Part shown: in pieces, positions 1 through 5,444 of the stretch | Position numbering within the stretch: the stretch's first letter is position 1 | Layout: each line of letters starts with the position of its first letter | Assembly (NCBI GenBank): GCA_964613745.1 | Contig: CAZTJA010000102.1 | Span: 1 to 11,303 of the forward strand | Reading direction: 5' to 3' | DNA length: 11,303 nucleotides | Origin: CAZTJA01 sp964613745 | GTDB lineage: Bacteria > Desulfobacterota > Desulfomonilia > Desulfomonilales > Desulfomonilaceae | Position numbers and translations under genes: made by a program | Notes under the pieces: generated by a model | Databases searched by the model: none | What the model was told of the DNA's origin: nothing | The model's input: only the letters and a program-made list of their open reading frames with translations

Positions 1-249
1 TCGTTGTTTTTATAATCAATCACTGAAGTTGTAAATATTACAACAATATTTCTCCATGTCAATGTATGTGTTTTTCCAATGAATGTTCATCATTTCTTTG
101 GAACATGCCACCTCCGCCGGAATCCCGAGCAGGCGGCCCTCTGAGATTCACTTAGATTGATGTAACGATTATTAACCGGAGTACTTTGACTTTTTGCATT
201 GTCTCATTACGTAAACACCTTGATTTGTTTCACGAAAAGGGAGGGAACA
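1..249. other. Left-edge non-coding leader with inverted repeats
   Basis: No convincing gene is visible here on either strand. Visible structures are a perfect 7-3-7 inverted repeat at 28-44 (listed separately), a 6-bp inverted repeat TTCCAA (74-79) / TTGGAA (98-103) enclosing the small palindrome TGAATGTTCA (80-89), and a G+C-rich CCGCC (114-118) / GGCGG (132-136) pair. A TTGACT at 186-191 resembles a -35 box for the following gene, but no good -10 lies 16-18 bp downstream. The stretch is A+T-rich at its left end, as expected of a control region. I cannot say whether it belongs only to the gene on the right or also to a gene beyond the left edge. Confidence 0.5.
28..44. repeat. Operator-like inverted repeat (7-3-7)
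   Basis: GTTGTAA (28-34) and TTACAAC (38-44) are exact reverse complements separated by ATA. The A+T-rich, dyad-symmetric form and upstream position fit a binding site for a dimeric repressor. No regulator is assigned. It could also act as a weak hairpin. It lies about 200 bp from the next start codon, so it may serve a gene outside the window. Confidence 0.35.
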
Positions 250-858
250 ATGGACCATAATCGACTAAACGGGTTGAGAGTTGCGATTCTTGTTTCAGAT
301 GGCTTTGAGCAAGTCGAAATGACTGAGCCGAGAAAGGCACTGGAACAAGCCGGTGCCGAAACGACCATAGTGTCGCCCGCTTCAGGCAGTGTTCAGGGAT
401 TCAACCACTTTGATAAAGCTGATTCGTTTCCGGTGGATATGGAGCTTAAGGAAGCTAATCCCGACGACTTCGATGCCGTACTGCTTCCAGGAGGGGCGAA
501 CAATGCGGATTACCTCCGAGTCATGCCGGAAGCACAAGAATTCATAAAGAAAATCGACGCTGCTCATAAGCCGATCGCCGTTATATGCCATGCACCCTGG
601 CTGCTCGTATCGGCCGGTCTCGTGCGAGGCAAGACTTTGACGAGTTATCACACCATCCAGGATGACATAAAAAATGCCGGTGCAACTTGGATTGACCAGG
701 AACTGGTACATGACGGAAACTGGGTAAGCAGTCGGAGCCCAAAGGACTTGCCGGTGTTCAACAAAGCCATGGTTGAGCTTTTTGCGGAATTTGCCGGCTC
801 CCGCATACATGGTGATCATGAGACCACCTCTACTCATCAATCAACAACTATAATTTAG
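250..858 (+). CDS. DJ-1/PfpI family protein (class I glutamine amidotransferase-like)
   Basis: A 202-residue protein of the DJ-1/ThiJ/PfpI superfamily, single-domain and of usual length, predicted cytosolic with no signal peptide. The nucleophile elbow is AVICHAPW, with Cys113 followed by His114 and then a LLVSAGLVRGKTLTSY stretch typical of PfpI/YhbO-type members. Glu20 in DGFEQVE matches the conserved acidic residue that contacts the cysteine, and LLPGGANN lies at 78-85. Family members have been reported as proteases, chaperones or protein/nucleotide deglycases, so the exact reaction cannot be read from sequence. The start is set at ATG 250 because AAGGGAGGG lies just upstream. An in-frame upstream start at 199 adds 17 residues that do not look like the family. 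The tail after about residue 185 is His/Thr-rich and not a family feature. The gene appears monocistronic and is followed by a hairpin. Confidence 0.93.
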   Translation: MDHNRLNGLRVAILVSDGFEQVEMTEPRKALEQAGAETTIVSPASGSVQGFNHFDKADSFPVDMELKEANPDDFDAVLLPGGANNADYLRVMPEAQEFIKKIDAAHKPIAVICHAPWLLVSAGLVRGKTLTSYHTIQDDIKNAGATWIDQELVHDGNWVSSRSPKDLPVFNKAMVELFAEFAGSRIHGDHETTSTHQSTTII

Positions 859-1049
859 ACTCGATGCAGTGGGAGATTTCTCCCACTGTGTAGCAACACG
901 GTTGAATTCGAAAAGCTCCGGTCGCTGTGGTGAGCAGCACTAAGGTGACATTGTTTAGAGTTGCCAAAAGTGCGCTTATCATACGCAGACGATTTCAAGG
1001 ACAAGGACAAGAGGAAGAACAAAGAAAAAGAAATGAATGATCGAGTCAT
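855..1049 (-). CDS. Doubtful small ORF with signal-peptide-like N-terminus
   Basis: A 64-codon minus-strand frame in otherwise empty DNA. It starts at ATG 1049 with a GGAG about 8 bp upstream. The first 22 residues read MTRSFISFSLFFLLSLSLKS plus SA, which looks like a cleavable signal peptide (basic start, hydrophobic core, small residues). The rest is unremarkable and I recognise no family. Against it: the hydrophobic stretch is simply the complement of a purine-rich tract (about 1000-1035), the end runs through the hairpin at 867-888, and its stop overlaps the end of the DJ-1/PfpI gene. It is more likely not a gene. Confidence 0.18.
   Translation of the reverse strand: MTRSFISFSLFFLLSLSLKSSAYDKRTFGNSKQCHLSAAHHSDRSFSNSTVLLHSGRNLPLHRV
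867..888 (+). terminator. Hairpin after the DJ-1/PfpI gene
   Basis: CAGTGGGAGA (867-876) and TCTCCCACTG (879-888) are exact reverse complements, giving a stem of 8-10 bp starting 8 bp past the stop codon. There is no U-run after it, so it is not a textbook intrinsic terminator. It may stabilise the 3' end or act with Rho. Confidence 0.45.
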
Positions 1050-1106
1050 TCTCCAATCTCCGGCTTGCAACCCGCGAATAAGTCAATATCGTAATTGGAG
1101 CGTCGA

Positions 1107-1136
1107 TTGACATCCTCTGACTGCGAATGGTAACCT
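1107..1136 (+). promoter_or_regulatory. Candidate sigma-70 promoter for the DUF151 gene
   Basis: A perfect -35 hexamer TTGACA (1107-1112) is followed after 18 bp by a weak -10, TAACCT (1131-1136). Transcription would begin near 1143. That places the upstream start candidate at 1127 inside the promoter and favours ATG 1184 as the true start. Confidence 0.35.
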
Positions 1137-1183
1137 ATTGTAAGATATTATTATTCACTCCCAATTCCCGAAACGGGTGCAAA

Positions 1184-1717
1184 ATGAAAAACGAAAAACG
1201 ATTTAAGGAAATGACGATTCTTGGAATCGCATCAGACACAAGGAATATGCAACCCGTGGTAATACTCAAAGAGGCATCGGGAGAGAGAGAACTTTATATC
1301 TGGATCGGCCCGGTGGAGGCAATGGCACTCCAACGAGCCATGAATAAGGAAATCTATCAGCGGCCGTTGACGCATGAGCTGCTGAGAAATATCATTGATA
1401 AAACCGGAGCAAAGCTCGAGCACATAGAAATAGACGATCTTAAGGATCATACCTATTACGCAACCATTTATCTAAAGGACTCAGAATCGAAGCTCATTAC
1501 GATAGATGCCAGACCCTCGGATTCTCTTGTCTTGGCCACATGGACCGGAGTGCCTATCTTCGTCAGTGAAAAAGTCATTGAAGGCATGACACAAATTGAC
1601 GATGAACAGGTATCAAAGCACAAAGTCCTATTCACGCAGGAAGACATCAATCAAACCGATGAAGAATTGACCAAAATCTTAGAACGAATCAATCCCGATG
1701 ATTTGGGTAACGCATAG
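1184..1717 (+). CDS. DUF151 / bifunctional nuclease (BFN) family protein
   Basis: A 177-residue cytosolic protein. The BFN domain (DUF151) covers about residues 8-135 and shows the family's landmark blocks: QPVVIL at 23-28, WIGPVEA at 40-46, RPLTHELL at 60-67, then D85 L86 in the DLKD block, IDARPSDS at 107-114 and VPIFVSE at 123-129. Plant relatives have been reported to have DNase and RNase activity. Bacterial members are structurally known but poorly defined in role, so nuclease activity here is inference from the family. The 40-residue tail is acidic and helical and lies outside the core domain. Start ATG 1184 gives the family's usual N-terminus with only a weak GGGTG ribosome site; an upstream start at 1127 adds 19 unrelated residues. 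It ends 11 bp from the convergent gene, with no visible terminator. Confidence 0.9.
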   Translation: MKNEKRFKEMTILGIASDTRNMQPVVILKEASGERELYIWIGPVEAMALQRAMNKEIYQRPLTHELLRNIIDKTGAKLEHIEIDDLKDHTYYATIYLKDSESKLITIDARPSDSLVLATWTGVPIFVSEKVIEGMTQIDDEQVSKHKVLFTQEDINQTDEELTKILERINPDDLGNA

Positions 1718-1728
1718 CCCATTCAATT

Positions 1729-2469
1729 TTATTTGAGTCTGAATCTCCAGCGACAGAATTGCTCATCGGGTATTCGATCCGGTGGGCACCAAACACATTC
1801 GGTTTCAATTCTCGGATCAACTCCTTTGGCAAACTCCGTGTATTCTACTATTCCGCCGGACTTGCACGGATAATCTTCCATTCCTTTTCGTCTGCGAGCC
1901 GCTTGCACACGGCATTCCGTCATGGAGAAAATCAGATCGTCTCCTTCACGTTCGACGGAATTAGCATTAATTCCTGCATAAATTCGCAACCTTAGTGCCT
2001 GCTCCAGGGCATCGAGACCCCCGTTTGAGCCTATCCCAAGGTATTGTCTTATTTTGTAAGCTTCCATGCGAGCAAAGTGAGACCAGCACGTGTCGTTTAT
2101 CGCTTTGGCATCGGCCATTGCATATTCCATTTCTACCGCTTGAAACCAGATGCCGTCACCCGCCAACCAGGTCTTAGCCAAATCCGAGATGAGCAGCAGC
2201 AGTTCTTCTCTGCTCTTAGAGGTAATGACTTTTGGAATCGAACCGTCCAACTCAAGGTTCAAATGCGGAGCCAGTCTCTTCATCAACAATGGAAAATAGC
2301 GGTTTATGGCCTTATGCTCCATTTCCAGAGCCTTCTCTATTCCTTTGCTGTGAACAGCCTCCGTGAACCACAAACCATAGTGCACCACGAGCTCATCAAA
2401 GTAATGCCCAATTAACGAAAGGAGTTCTTCTTTACTCAAATCAGTAGCATCAGGTATCATTTTTTCCAT
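1729..2469 (-). CDS. DUF6125-like cytosolic cysteine protein with an internal duplication
   Basis: A 246-residue protein without signal peptide or membrane segments. From memory it resembles proteins annotated DUF6125 or 'cytosolic protein', common in Desulfobacterota; the function is unknown. The helical unit occurs twice at an exact 74-residue offset: S12/S86, E14-E15/E88-E89, L16-L17/L90-L91, I20/I94, and the G-L/I-W-F core 32-35/106-109. The C-terminal third carries a cysteine pattern that could bind metal or a cluster: C186, C202, C225-x2-C228 and C239, around the blocks CRVQAARRRKG, IVEYTEFAK and DPRIETECVWCPPD. Last gene of the hisD-moaC operon: its ATG is 4 bp after moaC's double TAG stop, with GAGAGG about 9 bp upstream lying at the end of moaC. 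A second ATG at 2460 is possible. Family assignment is fairly sure; function is not known. Confidence 0.8.
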   Translation of the reverse strand: MEKMIPDATDLSKEELLSLIGHYFDELVVHYGLWFTEAVHSKGIEKALEMEHKAINRYFPLLMKRLAPHLNLELDGSIPKVITSKSREELLLLISDLAKTWLAGDGIWFQAVEMEYAMADAKAINDTCWSHFARMEAYKIRQYLGIGSNGGLDALEQALRLRIYAGINANSVEREGDDLIFSMTECRVQAARRRKGMEDYPCKSGGIVEYTEFAKGVDPRIETECVWCPPDRIPDEQFCRWRFRLK

Positions 2470-2473
2470 CCTA

Positions 2474-2953
2474 CTATTCCTCTCTCCTGAAGTGACCGGA
2501 TCGACCGCCTTTTTTCTCGATCAAACGTATGTCGCCGATCACCATTCCCCGGTCAACCGCTTTGCACATATCGTAAATTGTTAAACCCGCCACGGCCACA
2601 GCCGTGAGAGCTTCCATTTCGACTCCCGTTCGCGCCGTAACCTTCGCGGACGCTTCTATATCTATCTTGGAGAGTTCATGATCAGGAAAAAAATCAATTT
2701 TTACGGAATTCAAAGGCAAGGGATGAGCCAAAGGTATGAGATCAGGCGTCTTCTTGGCTGCCATAATGCCTGCCAATCTGGCCACTCCCAACACATCTCC
2801 CTTTTTGGCTTTGCCCTCAAGGATGAGCCGAAGCGTTTCAGGATCCATTCTGATGGAGCCGGCTGCGAGCGCCTCTCGCTCGGTGATGTCCTTAGGACCG
2901 ACGTCCACCATGACGGCCTGTCCCTGTTCGTCGAAATGCGTGAGATCACTCAT
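2474..2953 (-). CDS. moaC: Cyclic pyranopterin monophosphate synthase MoaC
   Basis: A 159-residue MoaC, essentially the length of the E. coli protein (161). With MoaA it turns GTP into cyclic pyranopterin monophosphate, the first step of molybdenum cofactor synthesis; MoaC converts the 3',8-cyclo-7,8-dihydro-GTP intermediate in the cytosol. The hallmark blocks are present: MVDVGPKD (15-22), KAKKGDVLGVARLAGIMAAK (48-67), LIPLAHPLPL (72-81), TGVEMEALTAV (109-119) and LTIYDMCKA (124-132). Residues equivalent to the E. coli catalytic set are kept at the same numbers: K51, H77, E112, E114, D128 and K131. Start ATG 2953 was chosen because MSDLTHFDEQG matches the family N-terminus and AAAGG lies 8 bp upstream. 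It overlaps the end of hisD by 8 bp (ATGAGTGA), implying translational coupling. Two TAG stops end the gene. No other moa/moe gene is in the window. Confidence 0.97.
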   Translation of the reverse strand: MSDLTHFDEQGQAVMVDVGPKDITEREALAAGSIRMDPETLRLILEGKAKKGDVLGVARLAGIMAAKKTPDLIPLAHPLPLNSVKIDFFPDHELSKIDIEASAKVTARTGVEMEALTAVAVAGLTIYDMCKAVDRGMVIGDIRLIEKKGGRSGHFRREE

Positions 2954-4262
2954 TGTTCGGCCTTTCAAGCCTATGCTTCAGGGCCGCGGCATGCGCAGCA
3001 AAACCTTCATATTCCGCAAGAACAAGTGTTTTCGGAGCGAGCGCCGCAAAACCCTGTTCGGATACGCGGGCAAACCCGATTCGTCGCGTAAAATCTCTTA
3101 CGGACAAAGCTGAAGCCGTTCTTGCGAATCCCGATGTCGGCAGAATTGCATTCGGCCCGATGGAGTAGTTTGCAAGAGTACCAGGCGTATAAGGCCCCAA
3201 AAGCACTTCTCCGGCACAATAAATTTTGTCCCAGAGTTCATCGGGATTATATGAAAGTATTTGTAAATGCTCCGGAGCAAATCCGTTGATGAATTCAGCA
3301 GCATCATCCAAGTCTCGCGCCAGGATTACACCGCCGTTTGACTCAAAGACAGATTCGCAAAAGGATCTTCTCTCTTCAGGCAATTCAGAGACTACTTTCG
3401 GAATGAGCATCATTGCTTCGTCCGCAACCTTTGAACTTAACGTCACAAGATAAGCAGCCGAGTCAGGCCCATGTTCGGCTTCAATGAGCAGATCCTTAAC
3501 TATCGTCAATGTATCGACGGTCTCATCGGCATACACAATGGCTTCACTTGGTCCTGCAGGTAAACCTGTGTCGACTTCCGTTGAGAGTAAATGCTTTGCC
3601 GCCAAGACGTATCCGGATCCGGGACCGACAATCTTGTCCACGGGGGGAATCGTTTCCGTACCGTATGCCAGGGCTGCAATGGCTTGAACTCCGCCGATTG
3701 CGTATATTTCGGTTATTCCGATCATGTAAGCTGCAGCCAGTGTCGCTTTATCCGCCTTTCCAAGCCGATCCGGGGGGGTGATTACGACTATTCTGGGTAC
3801 GCCTGCGGTTTTTGCAGGCACGCCCGCCATCATCATCATCGACGGAAACGAACCCTTGCCTCTCGGCACGTACAATGCCGCCGATCGTATGGGAACGATT
3901 CTTTCGCCGGCAGTGATACCCGCTGAGATGTCGGTTTGCCATTCGGTCTCTTCTACCTGGCGCTCATGGAACTTGCGAATATTTGCAATGGAGACCTCAA
4001 TTGCCTCCCTTAGATTCTTTTCAAGACCGTCATAGGCCGATTGTATTTCGGATACCGGTACTCGCAGATCGTCGGCGGCCATTTCAGCACCGTCAAATTT
4101 TCGGCTATATTCAAGTACTGCCTTATTGCCGTTGTGTTTAACGTCTTCGATAATGGGGGCAACTTTTGCTATGAGTTCTTTGAAATTCACGAGAGTTCTT
4201 GAGTATAATTCCCGGCGTTTTTCGTCGGACAATTTAGATAAATGGTAAAGTTTTACCCTCAT
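2946..4262 (-). CDS. hisD: Histidinol dehydrogenase family protein (HisD-like, altered active site)
   Basis: A 438-residue member of the zinc- and NAD-dependent histidinol dehydrogenase family (E. coli HisD is 434). True HisD oxidises L-histidinol twice to histidine. The whole fold is present, with blocks SAALYVPRGKGSFPS (127-141), IYAIGGVQAIAALAYGTETI (186-205), KIVGPG (210-215), LPAGPSEAIVYADE (234-247), AEHGPDS (262-268), FAPEHL (328-333) and AILPTSG (372-378). The catalytic pair E331-H332 is kept, as are H264, H424, S239 and E419. Three positions equivalent to E. coli zinc or substrate residues differ: Q259 is E261, D360 is N365, H367 is A372. These changes and the lack of other his genes make a non-histidinol substrate possible. 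Start ATG 4262 is preferred; the TTG at 4283 has no ribosome site. First gene of an operon with moaC. The symbol is a family label. Confidence 0.85.
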   Translation of the reverse strand: MRVKLYHLSKLSDEKRRELYSRTLVNFKELIAKVAPIIEDVKHNGNKAVLEYSRKFDGAEMAADDLRVPVSEIQSAYDGLEKNLREAIEVSIANIRKFHERQVEETEWQTDISAGITAGERIVPIRSAALYVPRGKGSFPSMMMMAGVPAKTAGVPRIVVITPPDRLGKADKATLAAAYMIGITEIYAIGGVQAIAALAYGTETIPPVDKIVGPGSGYVLAAKHLLSTEVDTGLPAGPSEAIVYADETVDTLTIVKDLLIEAEHGPDSAAYLVTLSSKVADEAMMLIPKVVSELPEERRSFCESVFESNGGVILARDLDDAAEFINGFAPEHLQILSYNPDELWDKIYCAGEVLLGPYTPGTLANYSIGPNAILPTSGFARTASALSVRDFTRRIGFARVSEQGFAALAPKTLVLAEYEGFAAHAAALKHRLERPNNE

Positions 4263-4496
4263 TAGTGCACCAGTTTCATCCAAGATTAACGTAAAAAACT
4301 ATCCCAAAGAAAAGAGTATTGCAACCAACAATTTTTACCAATAATCCCTTGAAGTTATGACGCGGAAATATTAAATTGTTGTTTGCCGTTTTTTGTATCC
4401 AAGCACGATATTGAGATTACAAACAATCTCGTAATACACGCGAGATCTTTACCCGTTCATACGTAAGTTTAGGACCAAATTTCTGGAAGGACCATT
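4263..4496. other. Divergent control region between hisD-like operon and YkgJ-family gene
   Basis: A 234-bp A+T-rich gap that must hold both promoters, though no clear -35/-10 pair stands out. A 9-bp inverted repeat CAACAATTT (4326-4334) / AAATTGTTG (4373-4381) spans 56 bp. Two overlapping hairpins lie near the right end (4413-4444). Confidence 0.5.
4413..4444 (+). promoter_or_regulatory. Two mutually exclusive small hairpins in the YkgJ-family leader
   Basis: GAGATT (4413-4418) pairs with AATCTC (4425-4430). TCTCG (4427-4431) can instead pair with CGAGA (4440-4444). The shared TCTC segment means only one stem can form at a time, the layout seen in attenuators and switches. Both stems are short (5-6 bp), so chance is a real alternative. 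Confidence 0.22.
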
Positions 4497-5381
4497 ATGA
4501 CCGAATACAATCGAGCTGAAGTCGATTTCTTTATTACTGCACTCAAAGAAGAAGCACGAGACATCATACATCAGGTCGGCGCATCCATTGAACCGAAAAA
4601 CCTTGTGGAAGGTATACTTGAAGAGCTGCAAAAGCTTGCCCCGAAAGAAAACGATACACGCACCGAGGCTGAGATCTGGAAACAATTGCGGGAAAGACTC
4701 CTTGCCGCTGCATATGCTACTCGGCCCCATTGCATTCGATGCGGAACATGCTGCACCAAGAGCAGCCCCACCCTATGTGAAGATGATTTTGAGCTTTTTC
4801 GTAAGGATGTACTTACTCCCGTAAATACTTATACCATTCGAATAAATGAACCTGCCTACTCGAATGTCACGGGTAATGTCGAAAACTCCAAGAGTGAGTT
4901 GATCAAGATAAAGGAAGTACCCGAACAAACCGCTTGTGTTTTCTACGATAAATTCAAGAAAGAATGCAGCATATACGAAGACAGACCTTATCAATGCAGG
5001 GCGCAGGAATGTTGGAACCCGCAAGCGTTGGAACGGCTCGAATCCAAGAGCAGGTTGAACAGGGAGAATCTCTTGAATGCGGTCGGACCTCTTTGGGACA
5101 TTGTTCGGCGGCACGAAGAGCAATGCTCATATGAAGATTTTGGCCGTAAAATGGCTAAGTTGGAAGCGACAAAGGGCCAAACGGTCAACGAAATAATCGA
5201 ACTCCTCAGTTATGACCAGCATGTCAGAGAATTTGCCGTTGAAAACTTCGGCCTCAATGAGGAAACTCTGAGCTTTTTCTTCGGACGACCATTGAAGGAT
5301 TATTTACCCGCTTATGGCCTGAAGCTTGAAAAATTTCCGGATGGAACCCACATGCTCATGGCTGCGGACTATATCGGATGA
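4497..5381 (+). CDS. YkgJ family cysteine-cluster protein
   Basis: A 294-residue cytosolic protein with the YkgJ/UPF0153-type putative zinc- or iron-chelating domain (PF03692 family). The signature C79-x2-C82-x2-C85-C86 sits in HCIRCGTCC. Further cysteines are C94, C147 (ACVFY), C157 (CSIYEDRPYQC), C167, C172 and C210, ten in all. The CSIYEDRPxxC block after the first cluster is diagnostic of the family. The N-terminal 70 residues are a charged helical extension, and residues 215-294 form another region I do not recognise. The metal and role are not established; some family members are thought to bind Fe-S or zinc. Start ATG 4497 has GGAAGG 6 bp upstream. It is transcribed away from the hisD-moaC operon and is convergent with the glycosyltransferase gene. 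Confidence 0.88.
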   Translation: MTEYNRAEVDFFITALKEEARDIIHQVGASIEPKNLVEGILEELQKLAPKENDTRTEAEIWKQLRERLLAAAYATRPHCIRCGTCCTKSSPTLCEDDFELFRKDVLTPVNTYTIRINEPAYSNVTGNVENSKSELIKIKEVPEQTACVFYDKFKKECSIYEDRPYQCRAQECWNPQALERLESKSRLNRENLLNAVGPLWDIVRRHEEQCSYEDFGRKMAKLEATKGQTVNEIIELLSYDQHVREFAVENFGLNEETLSFFFGRPLKDYLPAYGLKLEKFPDGTHMLMAADYIG

Positions 5382-5394
5382 ATCAGCAACATGT

Positions 5395-5417
5395 GACCCC
5401 GGACTTGGTGCGGGGTC
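5395..5417. terminator. G+C-rich hairpin between convergent genes
   Basis: GACCCCG (5395-5401) and CGGGGTC (5411-5417) are exact reverse complements around a 9-nt loop. It sits 13 bp after the YkgJ-family stop and 27 bp after the stop of the convergent glycosyltransferase gene, so it could serve both strands. No long U-run follows on either side. The sequence also has the look of a dispersed REP-like element. Confidence 0.42.
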
Positions 5418-5444
5418 CATGGTTTTGCTGTACTTTAGTTTGAG

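Larger units (their letters stand above)
859..1183. other. 325-bp intergenic stretch
   Basis: It lies between the DJ-1/PfpI stop and the DUF151 start. It holds the hairpin at 867-888, the doubtful antisense ORF at 855-1049, a purine-rich tract at about 1000-1035 and a -35-like TTGACA at 1107-1112. I see no RNA gene or repeat. Confidence 0.5.

Noticed and set aside
382..840. 152-codon minus-strand open frame
   Set aside because: It lies wholly antisense to the clear DJ-1/PfpI gene and has no recognisable domain.
1127..1183. Upstream ATG start for the DUF151 gene
   Set aside because: The added 19 residues are unlike the family and the ATG falls within the predicted promoter.
2044..2415. 123-codon plus-strand open frame
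   Set aside because: Antisense to the DUF6125-like gene, low in recognisable protein character, and explained by codon use on the other strand.
2678..4035. Several plus-strand open frames of 67-137 codons
   Set aside because: All are antisense to moaC and the hisD-like gene, whose family matches are unambiguous.
4263..4283. TTG start for the hisD-like gene
   Set aside because: It has no ribosome site, adds seven residues outside the family N-terminus, and an ATG follows at 4262.
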